The notes under the pieces are model-generated. The model was given only the letters and a program-made list of their open reading frames with translations, searched no databases and was not told the DNA's origin. From positions 10,564,160 through 10,628,159 of the forward strand of contig CM041197.1 of NCBI GenBank assembly GCA_023078555.1: 64,000 bases of DNA, given 5' to 3'. Below, piece after piece: positions 61,101 to 64,000 of this stretch. The DNA comes from Ulva prolifera. Taxonomy: Eukaryota; Chlorophyta; Ulvophyceae; Ulvales; Ulvaceae. Made by a program: the position numbers and the translations under genes. Each line of letters starts with the position of its first letter. Position 1 is the first letter of the stretch.

Positions 61101-63022
61101 GAGACGTGACGGCGGTCCCGGCGAACGTCACGCTGCCTGCCTGGCTCGGGGCCGTGCCCTGTGTCGGTATTGAGGCGACTCTGGCAGACTGTGGCCCCCT
61201 GCAGTTCGGCAACACTGAGACGTGTGGCCTGACGCAGCGCCTCGTGTGCACATCCGCCGCCGGCCCTGGCTCAGGTTGGCCACTGCCAACTGCACATGCC
61301 ATAGCTTGTGCCGATTCCCATGACTCCAGCATTCTCGAACGCACTACTGTAGCTATAGCTTGGAAGCGCATGCACAGGTGTCGTCATGTTGATCGTTATG
61401 AAGTGACCCGTTGCGCATTGTTGGTACACAGTTCAGTGTGTAGCAACAGGCCCCAGGCACTCCTTCATGCACCACGCAATCTCACAGCAACAGCCTCGCA
61501 GCGTTCACGGTTGAGACTACTGTACAAGGAAATATGTGGTCTGGATCATGAGTGGCTCAAATCCCCCCAGTCCTGATGCCTCAGCTCCTATGGCTCACAT
61601 GTATGCACAACAGGAATCAGACGCTGACTCCATGTTTCATTGCAGGCCCGAGCCGGGGCGAGGCTCGGCTCACCGGTGGCAGTGCCGACCCCGGCGGCGC
61701 CTGGGCCTACGGCCGCCTCGAGGTCTCCGACGGGGAATTCTTCAGCTCCATCCGCGAGCAGATCGAGAGGGAGCGGATCGGCCGGCGCGGCGTACAGGTC
61801 GCCTGCCGCTCCCTCGGCTTCTCTGCCGGCGCACAGATCCTGTCCACCAGACTGTCGGCGCTGCCGGGGCCGTCCGGGGAGGTGGACACACTTACACGCA
61901 TCGAGTGCCAGGGCGATGAGGCGACGCTGGCGGACTGCGAGTTGGCAGGAGACGACAATACCGACTACGGCGCGGCGCTTGACGCCGCCTCGGTGGCGGT
62001 GCTCTGCAGCAACCCGTCAGGTGCGACTTGCAGAAGCTGTGCATGAATGTGACTTGTGAAGTGAACATATCTCACGTGCCTTGGCGCCGCCAGTCAAAGC
62101 GCGCACTTCTTGATGGACACGAACTTATCCCAGCGTCTGGACTTGTACGTTAAGAGGCATAGACCAGCTGTGCCGGGCAATACTCACAACTCACCCTGGC
62201 TGTGCGCCTCTGGTTCGGCTGCGTCATGCTCGCGGATGTTCTATGCATTAGTTTTTTTTAGTGGCTGTGCCGTTAGCTTGCTTGTTTCTTTTACAGGGAG
62301 TTTTGCGTGTGCGGTCAAATCGTGCCTGCATGAATCATGTAGTGAGTGAACAATTGTACACAAACACGCCACACGCATCTGGATTGAATGCAACAGTTGT
62401 ACTGACGTACCCTTGCAGAGGCTTGTGCTGTTCATGTACACGTCTCCGTTGTTGTGTCACAGCTGTAAGACTCGTACGGCGTTCAGATCAGCTGGCGACG
62501 CATCAAAACTTGCAGGGTGCTCCAGCAACGACAGTTCCCCGTCTCAGGGAGACGTCCGCCTTGTAGACCTCAGCGGAGTTACCGCTGAGACCGCCCCCTG
62601 CGATGCCGTCCACTTTGGCGGCGTTGAGTTTTTCAACGATGGCCTGTGGGGCCGCATCTGCAGTAGCCCCTTTGGAGCCGCGGAACCGGACTTCACCATC
62701 GATGCGAACATCGTCTGCCGGCAGCTCGGCTTCCCCTTCGGCAGCCTCATTGACATCGACGAGCCCCAAAACAGCAGCGGCATCACTGTTGGCGCTGACT
62801 ATGGTGACTACAACGCGCCGGGGGACATCGTGTGGGCGACAGACGTGGTTTGCACAGGCAAGGAAACACGCCTAGACGAGTGCTTCTTTCCTGAGGACTT
62901 TGGGGATGCGCCCCGCAACAACGACTTTGGGCTGCCGGTGGAGAATGGTGTGCGTAGGGCGCAGTGCAGGCGCCGGGATGGCAAAGTCCTTGTGGTCGCA
63001 TGCCGCCAGTTCAAGATTGAAG
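30932..63022 (+). CDS. Multi-SRCR secreted protein gene: 13 exons, 8 SRCR domains (3' end not found)
   Basis: Exons: 30932-31199, 31829-32052, 44872-45085, 53202-53422, 54289-54466, 54743-54954, 55149-55314, 55706-56200, 56564-56941, 60502-60659, 61049-61274, 61646-62020 and 62516-63022. All introns are GT-AG and every junction agrees in phase, giving about 1207 codons. A signal peptide and an Arg/Pro-rich linker come first, then eight SRCR domains. Each SRCR module begins and ends at a phase-1 intron. Modules 1, 2, 3 and 6 also have an internal phase-0 intron. The protein should be secreted or face the cell exterior, with Cys-rich modules available for ligand binding or adhesion. The last exon ends at a phase-1 donor, so the gene probably continues past the window. 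The introns of 12.8 and 8.1 kb are filled with retroelements and satellite. Confidence 0.85.
31829..32052 (+). CDS. Exon 2: N-terminal half of SRCR domain 1
   Basis: Enters in phase 1 after TGTGCAG and reads EGGLRLVGRVDINGFATGAL, LFHDGAYGAVCIEGFDAAAA and VACRQLGFIGG. It ends in phase 0 at ATCGAG|GTCCGT. The second half lies 12.8 kb downstream at 44872, beyond the retroelement block, in the same phase. Confidence 0.85.
32794..32811 (+). repeat. 18-bp direct repeat, left copy
   Basis: GTTTGAGGTGGTGCTGTG is identical to 44623-44640. The two copies bracket the whole retroelement block, as a target-site duplication of the outermost insertion would. Confidence 0.75.
32812..35483 (+). CDS. LINE-A reverse transcriptase (N-terminally truncated)
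   Basis: An APE-type LINE polyprotein without its endonuclease. It opens with the usual basic linker (WWNKEYADLRRECWTLHETH, KNQLKRDLKRAYTKQQANHV). The reverse transcriptase follows: LGTIVSLHKAGDATDPSNYR, GITLLSIFRKLFSTLLRSRL, FFLDIRKAYDTVWRDGLLYK, GVGQGDPLSTILFDVFIDDL and LTYADDVNAMS. The catalytic Asp residues (LDIRKAYD and YADD) are present. The thumb region has KYLGVFFQSNGSW. The frame is intact to the stop at 35483, which suggests a fairly young copy. No RNase H domain was seen. Jockey- or CR1-like affinity is possible but untested. Confidence 0.85.
32812..35769 (+). mobile_element. LINE-A: 5'-truncated non-LTR retrotransposon
   Basis: The element carries one long open frame to 35483. 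A 3' UTR ends at a run of CATA repeats (about 35751-35768). The first base after an 18-bp direct repeat (32794-32811) is taken as its 5' edge. That repeat recurs at 44623-44640. The frame begins in the linker that normally follows an APE-type endonuclease, so the 5' part has been lost, as is common for LINEs. Confidence 0.8.
35770..35860 (+). mobile_element. LINE-B 3'-end stub between LINE-A and LINE-B1
   Basis: From GACTGCGTGAGTGGATTTGC to CTGTCCTTTGTAACTACATA the stub matches the last about 85 bases of LINE-B1 (39937-40015), followed by a longer ACAT repeat. It is a heavily 5'-truncated LINE-B copy that starts directly at the CATA tail of LINE-A. Confidence 0.85.
35861..40015 (+). mobile_element. 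LINE-B1: full-length non-LTR retrotransposon with RLE-type endonuclease
   Basis: It begins right after the ACAT tail of the preceding stub and ends in its own ACAT tail (TGTAACTACATACATACA). About 520 bases of 5' UTR precede one uninterrupted 1186-codon frame. The 5' UTR holds a degenerate internal duplication: CAGCGGACTGACCGCCAGTG near 36071 and TGCGGACTAGCCGCAGGTG near 36239. LINE-B2 follows directly and is almost identical. Confidence 0.88.
36386..39946 (+). CDS. LINE-B1 polyprotein: zinc fingers, reverse transcriptase, RLE-like endonuclease (1186 aa)
   Basis: A C2H2 finger (C5, C10, H23, H28) and a CCHC knuckle (C47, C50, H62, C64) open the protein. A Pro/Ala/Gln-rich linker follows. The reverse transcriptase spans about 300-650: QEKPQGGVRPIAIAETWQRL, LDWKNAFNIMSRA near 431, GVRQGDPISPLLFAL near 488 and YHDD near 529. 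The second catalytic motif is YHDD rather than the usual YADD. Near 856 CECG…HDLDHAMNC…RHN is the Cys-Cys-His-Cys motif found before restriction-like endonucleases. After an Ala/Pro-rich linker come DVSVVNP (about 1057), QKRTAYRL and SHETHGRLG, consistent with a PD-(D/E)XK nuclease. This layout is that of R2/CRE/NeSL-type elements. The frame is intact, so the copy may be active. Confidence 0.85.
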   Translation: MSFQCPYDGCSASLSSHSSLFTHIRGIHRDGPRLPTAKLHELNAAYCSHCGIFGSTKTPKAHKCVGGQNRSLRSGHCVLPATHPARQPAPAQPAPAQPAQPQPAQPQPAQPAQPHPHQPPRHFTEAPAAAHNTAQPRPSPKVPDTVHPEFGDATAELLRDFNDASDASNIDGARLALGRVLDFPGKVLSLKGGDGTARRARTCITLFMDGEEPRLAEPTPSQKRRMNQNQDRRLAGSVHRSLSDGNVRKGAEKVEAPPNARYTPEVHETLRHLHPAEALPPDTQPAEPAPPLQIDEATLRALLDKLPKGSGPGLSGWTYEHIRAAGTASTAAFTEIHRFVNAALAGRLPHLPRLLDCRLLPQEKPQGGVRPIAIAETWQRLVSLCAMTMCSGLGASLAPLQVGVGVPGGAQNLGHAARAVLQAWDDVVLVQLDWKNAFNIMSRAAILEAVASHKPALLPFATMLYRFPANLYIEGAPPGTAAITSQRGVRQGDPISPLLFALALQGPLQAVQAQHQPPGREVTAALMAYHDDCTIAGQRVDAAAAFRALVSAAEPLGLEPQLHKCTAYSRDPQHAGSVAAALGITHATEGTVITGTPIGTPAFESAHAEATADKVCATIEKMMRLPLKAQDQFLLLTMSCQRRMLHYARAVPWAHISDHMRRTEASVLAAVNEIMRVPRDDTRAAAQAVLPARLGGLGVTSTPQEVADGAYLAAAAVSQKAFAGGPECMQPYRGPHGQQLQETWQALNVAQQLHPELPGPASGDTIAKVLPGMQQRITKLVALRRRAALLASHDVATLEGACNLARLRSCACRAATLWLSTLPLSQALRMTDIEFMLCIRYLLGMSPAPPNAVGSRCECGTLIQPHDLDHAMNCTHNAGTWTSRHNIVEKQWREIGSHACVASTRIPRTAPFVRAQLAAASRQIHAGPLGPPPPAPPQPASQVAGPSRGAALPAAPMPAAPPPPPTARADEAPAPTPAPAADADAGHSAHMGRHAPDAAQAAALAAAAAPGGQGPAGPGEQAAAAQATALDEVFRAVAQEKLGDIMFMPPGDPLCIGDVSVVNPCAGSYCGRAAREDGGAAETRDVQKRTAYRLYDPDAYSFVPLSHETHGRLGRPAMNHLNRLAEVASRCGKVNRALFVTNALRRLSVALCKGNALVLRAGLQSLAGITGRAVVRARARPSAMTA
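40016..44210 (+). mobile_element. LINE-B2: second full-length copy, in direct tandem with LINE-B1
   Basis: It starts at the ACAT tail of LINE-B1 and has about 45 more bases at its 5' end than B1 (from AGGCCCCACTATATGTCTGC). It ends with the same 3' UTR and tail (TGTAACTACATACATACACA). UTRs and coding region match B1 with few substitutions and no frame breaks, pointing to recent insertion. Confidence 0.88.
40577..44137 (+). CDS. LINE-B2 polyprotein (1186 aa)
   Basis: Same length and domain order as the B1 product. About a dozen substitutions were seen by eye, for example DASGASN for DASDASN, DGKVR for DGNVR, MTLCSG for MTMCSG, FNMMS for FNIMS, GEIMF for GDIMF and YRLCD for YRLYD. None touches the reverse-transcriptase or endonuclease motif residues. 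The pair is near 99% identical at the protein level, and both copies look potentially functional. Confidence 0.85.
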   Translation: MSFQCPYDGCSASLSSHSSLFTHIRGIHRDGPRLPTAKLHELNAAYCSHCGIFGSTKTPKAHKCVGGQNRSLRSGHCVLPATHPARQPAPAQPAPAQPALPQPAQPQPAQPAQPHPHQPPRHFTEAPAAAHNTAQPRPSPKVPDTVHPEFGDATAELLRDFNDASGASNIDGARLALGRVLDFPGKVLSLKGGDGTARRARTCITLFMDGEEPRLAEPTPSQKRRMNQNQDRRLAGSVHRSLSDGKVRKGAEKVEAPPIARYTPEVHEALRHLHPAEALPPDTQPAEPAPPLQIDEATLRALLDKLPKGSGPGLSGWTYEHIRAAGTASTAAFTEIHRFVNAALAGRLPHLPRLLDCRLLPQEKPQGGVRPIAIAETWQRLVSLCAMTLCSGLGASLAPLQVGVGVPGGAQNLGHAARAVLQAWDDVVLVQLDWKNAFNMMSRAAILEAVASHKPALLPFATMLYRFPANLYIEGAPPGTAAITSQRGVRQGDPISPLLFALALQGPLQAVQAQHQPPGREVTAALMAYHDDCTIAGQRVDAAAAFRALVSAAEPLGLEPQLHKCTAYSRDPQHAGSVAAALGITHATEGTVITGTPIGTPAFESAHAEATADKVCATIEKMMRLPLKAQDQFLLLTMSCQRRMLHYARAVPWAHISDHMRRTEASVLAAVNEIMRVPRDDTRAAAQAVLPARLGGLGVTSTPQEVADGAYLAAAAVSQKAFAGGPECMQPYRGPHGQQLQETWQALNVAQQLHPELPGPASGDTIAKVLPGMQQRITKLVALRRRAALLASHDVATLEGACNLARLRSCACRAATLWLSTLPLSQALRMTDIEFMLCIRYLLGMSPAPPNAVGSRCECGTLIQPHDLDHAMNCTHNAGTWTSRHNIVEKQWREIGSHACVASTRIPRTAPFVRARLAAASRQIHAGPLGPPPPAPPQPASQVAGPSRGAALPAAPMPAAPPPPPTARADEAPAPTPAPAADADAGHSAQMGRHAPDAAQAAALAAAAAPGGQDPAGPGEQAAAAQATALDEVFRAVAQEKLGEIMFMPPGDPLCIGDVSVVNPCAGSYCGRAAREDGGAAETRDVQKRTAYRLCDPDAYSFVPLSHETHGRLGRPAMNHLNRLAEVASRCGKVNRALFVTNALRRLSVALCKGNALVLRAGLQSLAGITGRAVVRARARPSAMIA
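44211..44622. other. C/A-rich, G-poor segment closing the retroelement block
   Basis: The plus strand is dominated by C and A (CACACCCACACACCCACAAA, CCCAAAAAAAACAACCCC). It lies between the LINE-B2 tail and the right copy of the 18-bp direct repeat. It matches nothing else noticed in the window. It could be the far end of the outermost inserted element. Confidence 0.5.
44623..44640 (+). repeat. 18-bp direct repeat, right copy
   Basis: Identical to 32794-32811. Together the two copies suggest a target-site duplication around an 11.8-kb composite insertion. Confidence 0.75.
44872..45085 (+). CDS. Exon 3: C-terminal half of SRCR domain 1
   Basis: Enters in phase 0 after GCATGCAG and reads SILAPMVLENLACTGTEERL, VDCPGSRDPPDYAF and LGATYAFVACGTET. 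The pattern Cys…EERLVDC…VAC is the end of an SRCR domain. It leaves in phase 1 at ACTG|GTCCAA. Confidence 0.82.
45086..46950. other. Intron sequence without recognised features
   Basis: First part of the 8.1-kb intron between exons 3 and 4. No gene, retroelement or repeat was identified before the satellite. Confidence 0.5.
46960..49125. repeat. 172-bp satellite, 12 monomers, with 5-monomer higher-order repeat
   Basis: The start CACCAATTCTCAGCTTGAT recurs at 47057, 47229, 47401, 47573, 47745, 47917, 48089, 48261, 48433, 48605, 48777 and 48949, exactly 172 bases apart with no indels. Marker variants recur 860 bases apart: GCCATCACGG at 47648 and 48508, and CAGCCTGGGAG at 47768 and 48628. The array is therefore partly a duplicated block of five monomers. 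A diverged edge monomer precedes 47057 (CATCTGCCATGAAGTG near 46968) and another follows 49121. Confidence 0.95.
49126..51350. other. Intron sequence without recognised features
   Basis: No gene or repeat family was recognised. Open frames here are short and on both strands. Confidence 0.45.
51361..51550. repeat. GC-rich 70-bp minisatellite, nearly three copies
   Basis: GTTCCGCGGGCGCCGCGG, GTTCCGCGGGCCCCGCGG and GTTTCGCGGGCCCCGCGG start at 51381, 51451 and 51521, exactly 70 bases apart. TTGCAGCGGCGGTGCCCTG lies between them. Each unit has a CCGCGGG-CCCGCGG palindromic core. Confidence 0.9.
52148..52204. repeat. Dispersed hairpin-forming element, copy 2
   Basis: GTTTGCCATGCGCC pairs with GGGCATGGCAAAC around the core CGCCACGAGTGGCCAT. 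The core is shared with 15926-15983. The stem ends differ between the copies but pair in both. Confidence 0.5.
53202..54466 (+). CDS. Exons 4-5: SRCR domain 2
   Basis: Exon 53202-53422 reads AGDLRLTGGLNSEDGNSQFG, RLEVFNNGGWGTVCDRTG and VACRQLGFAQGSK, ending in phase 0 (TCT|GTGCGC). Exon 54289-54466 enters in phase 0 after GCATGCAG and reads PTISLDDRRVPTWLAGAACD, GTEAALTDCPG and LGDVLVILC. It leaves in phase 1 at AGTG|GTATGT. The intron holds two dead LINE-B 3' ends. Confidence 0.82.
53580..53660 (+). mobile_element. Dead LINE-B 3' end, copy i
   Basis: GGGCCCGGCCACTGTTCTTT followed by GTAATTATATATAAC corresponds to the LINE-B end GCCCGGCCTCTGTCCTTTGT, AACTACATACAT. It is strongly diverged and 5'-truncated. 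Confidence 0.6.
53661..53778 (+). mobile_element. Dead LINE-B 3' end, copy ii
   Basis: GCTGTGGTACGCGTTCGTGC and CCGGCCTAGTGCCATGAATG match the end of the LINE-B coding region. Then GCCCGGCTCTATCCTTCGTA and GCTACATATTCAC match the 3' UTR and tail. It starts right after the A/T tail of copy i, repeating the tail-to-head arrangement of the large block. Confidence 0.78.
54743..55314 (+). CDS. Exons 6-7: SRCR domain 3
   Basis: Exon 54743-54954 reads GELRLVQGGAGPGYEYGRLE, GFWSTMCDTDGFTPD and VACSILGFDGGSS. It ends CAG|GTAGGT in phase 0. Exon 55149-55314 enters in phase 0 after TTCGCAG and reads VLAASLPVGLASVDCNGTET, SILDCTSSQNDLQQCG and DATVLACADT. The exit donor is weak; CACA|GTGCGC in phase 1 is the one that fits the next exon. 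Confidence 0.8.
55706..56200 (+). CDS. Exon 8: SRCR domain 4 (unsplit)
   Basis: Enters in phase 1 after CTATGCAG and reads EEGSVRLRGGFGTPCDPVHT, GFVEVFHFDEWGAICGGADG, DVICRQLGFPHGTL, FWLNWVQCRGPEERLLECNL and VVRLTVACRTF. An acidic/Tyr-rich insertion (YIPEEEEASEEQ) lies in the loop before the second half. It leaves in phase 1 at GCAG|GTGCGC. Confidence 0.85.
56564..56941 (+). CDS. Exon 9: SRCR domain 5 (unsplit)
   Basis: Enters in phase 1 after TTTGCAG and reads EGDLRLVDEVSVSNWKLGRL, GSWSQVCARGFDGPDADVAC, RQLGFGAG, NGSEDSLLDCG and PGLTLACVAT. It leaves in phase 1 at CAAG|GTGTGC. This is a complete set of the usual SRCR landmarks. Confidence 0.86.
57166..57430 (+). repeat. Intronic CGCTGGGC repeat, copy a (forward)
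   Basis: Shares GGGGGGTCGGCACTC, CCAATTGAACCGCGAGCAC, TATAGGCTCACAGTAACCTC and the CGCTGGGC motif with the complement of copy d (60030-60315). One of four copies in the intron between SRCR domains 5 and 6. Confidence 0.75.
57885..58140 (+). repeat. Intronic CGCTGGGC repeat, copy b (forward)
   Basis: GGGGGGTGGGCACTC, CACGTCCACCGGGAGCG, CCTCAGAACGCTCTGGAA and CTGGGCAAAGTCGCACTTTT are seen. The closest relative is the complement of copy c. Confidence 0.75.
59200..59490 (-). repeat. Intronic CGCTGGGC repeat, copy c (inverted)
   Basis: TTATGGTGTTTTCGAGGTG opens it. CGCTGGGCATTCACACC, GAGCTTTCTGAGGCGCCC and GAGTGCCCACCCCCCTGCG follow. It is the complement of the copy a/b sequence. Confidence 0.75.
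60030..60315 (-). repeat. Intronic CGCTGGGC repeat, copy d (inverted)
   Basis: CCATAGTGTTTTTCTAGTGC opens it. CGCTGGGCGTTTTCGCC, GGAGCTTTCTGAGGTGCTCG and GAGTGCCGACCCCCCTGG follow. It forms an inverted pair with copy a. Confidence 0.75.
60395..60441. repeat. Perfect 19-bp inverted repeat with 9-base loop
   Basis: TTGAAGCTGAACCCTTCAA (60395-60413) is followed by TGCTAAGCT and then the exact complement (60423-60441). It lies 60 bases before exon 10, so the transcript could form a strong hairpin near that splice acceptor. Confidence 0.92.
60502..61274 (+). CDS. Exons 10-11: SRCR domain 6
   Basis: Exon 60502-60659 reads EEGALRLTDGGDGGTTSAGR, GVLQIFHAGAWGTFCEGEGA and ends GAG|GTGCGC in phase 0. 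Exon 61049-61274 enters in phase 0 after TTATGCAG with SAAAVACRELGFEGG, then VPCVGIEATLADCGPL and TQRLVCTSAA. It leaves in phase 1 at TCAG|GTTGGC. Here the internal intron falls before the CRxLGF motif, not after it as in domains 1-3. Confidence 0.83.
61646..62020 (+). CDS. Exon 12: SRCR domain 7 (unsplit)
   Basis: Enters in phase 1 after ATTGCAG and reads SRGEARLTGGSADPGGAWAY, GRLEVSDGEFFSSIREQIER, VQVACRSLGFSAGAQ, RIECQGDEATLADCELAG and AASVAVLCSN. The Cys normally found after the WG-x-x-C segment is missing: the segment reads FFSSI instead, so one disulfide may be absent. It leaves in phase 1 at TCAG|GTGCGA. Confidence 0.84.
62516..63022 (+). CDS. Exon 13: SRCR domain 8 (unsplit)
   Basis: Enters in phase 1 after CTTGCAG and reads GDVRLVDLSGVTAE, VEFFNDGLWGRICSSPFG, NIVCRQLGFPFGSLID, IVWATDVVCTGKETRLDECF and VLVVACRQF. 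It leaves in phase 1 at GAAG|GTGTGT. It is longer than the other domains, with an inserted loop around VGADYGDYNAPGD. It is the closest relative of the decayed minus-strand domain at 27.1-27.4 kb. Confidence 0.85.
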
Positions 63023-64000
63023 GTGTGTGTTACTTCTCTTCTCTGGTCCTTGCTGTTGCAGGGCAAAACAGGTTCCTCAAGGTTGAGGCGCACTTGTGAG
63101 TGCTTGTGAGTGGAGTCGAGCATGCATCTTCCCTTGTACGGCGATGTTGTGTGCTGCTCCAGCCGTGGCCTGTGAATTGGTGAGATACTTGGAACATACA
63201 TCCCTCGTCTGCATCATGTTCCGTACATGGGATTACAGCGTCAATCATTGCTCCTGTGTTCGCGTCAAGTGGGCTGCTGCTGTGCAGAGTCTAATGTCAT
63301 CCGGCGTCTCTAGTGCCGTCACATACAGTAGGCAGTCATCTGGAGGGCGATTTATGACCTGGGACGGGACTACGCTCCACCCCAAGGATAGCACAAGACA
63401 TTCTTGACTGAAACATGGAGCTCAGTGTGGAACTTCAGATGCCTTGATGCAGCACAGGCGCTGCATGCTCCATGCGTTGTACTCCTGGATGCCATCTGAA
63501 GTTGAAGCGTTAACCTGCGAGGAGCCACCATTGCCAGTGGCACTGCCATAGTTTGTGCAACAGACACTGGCTGTGCGCTGTAGTGACTGTTGCACGGGAA
63601 TTGATTTTGAATAAAACAGCCTATCGCATGTGACACGTGCGGCACGGCTGCTGACAGATAGGTCGTTGCGGCTTCTCGGTTGCGAATGCATAGCCGCAGT
63701 ATGGACTGCGGTCTCCAGTGCACCTAGGCAGGCACAACTCCCTGATAGGTCTCACTAGTATCCTGGAAATTTGGAATGAACATGGTCGCCGGACAGCCAT
63801 TCATTTAGGCTTGCATAGGGAGGCACGTGAAATGGTATCATTATCGTGTTACGGGCCTTCAGTACCTCGGAAAAACAACTCTCATCTACAACACTTGCCG
63901 GGACAGAAGTGTGTCATGTATATAGAGGGCCGGCATGGGGATTGTAGATCATGCAGGCATGCGGAGCTTGCTACCACTACAGCAAGCCTACTTGTTATGG
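63023..64000. other. Intron or 3' region; nothing recognised
   Basis: No further SRCR exon or stop-bearing terminal exon in the right phase was recognised. Because exon 13 ends in a phase-1 donor, the gene likely continues beyond 64000. Confidence 0.4.

Overview
The window looks like nuclear DNA of a eukaryote, most likely a green alga of the prasinophyte type. That placement is inference. It rests on many GT-AG introns, a large multi-SRCR secreted protein gene, a (Pro-Ser)n secreted protein, and GC-rich exons in more mixed introns. No bacterial operon, rRNA, convincing tRNA or CRISPR array was seen.

Layout. 1) About 0.1-15.9 kb is a nest of CACTA-type DNA transposons. A transposase gene (minus strand, about 14.8 to 9.96 kb) is followed by a second, unrecognised minus-strand gene (8.78 to 0.70 kb). 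Two related non-autonomous CACTA elements (2245-4785 and 5185-8052), each with complete inverted ends and a 3-bp target duplication, have inserted into that second gene. 2) 17.6-19.05 kb holds a CACTA right-end fragment, a frameshifted reverse-transcriptase pseudogene and a 47-base C run. 3) 19.98-22.50 kb carries a four-exon minus-strand gene whose junctions all agree in phase. It encodes a 437-residue secreted Ala/Cys protein with a Pro-Ser tail. 4) 23.1-28.2 kb holds minus-strand remnants: a possible methyltransferase and two SRCR domains, at least one decayed. 5) From 30.93 kb to at least 63.02 kb runs one plus-strand gene with 13 exons, a signal peptide and eight SRCR domains. Every SRCR module is bounded by phase-1 introns, and four are split by a phase-0 intron.

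The introns of the SRCR gene contain most of the other structure. A 12.8-kb intron holds a 5'-truncated LINE (LINE-A), a stub of a second LINE family, and two almost identical full-length copies of that family (LINE-B). The LINE-B units sit head to tail, each abutting the ACAT-repeat tail of the one before. An 8.1-kb intron holds a 172-bp satellite of 12 monomers with a 5-monomer (860-bp) higher-order repeat, and a 70-bp minisatellite. Smaller introns hold two dead LINE-B 3' ends, a four-copy repeat in two opposing orientations, and a perfect 19-bp hairpin.

Coordinates of spliced genes were derived by hand from reading frames, GT/AG sites and phase. Family names rest on motif recognition, not on searches.
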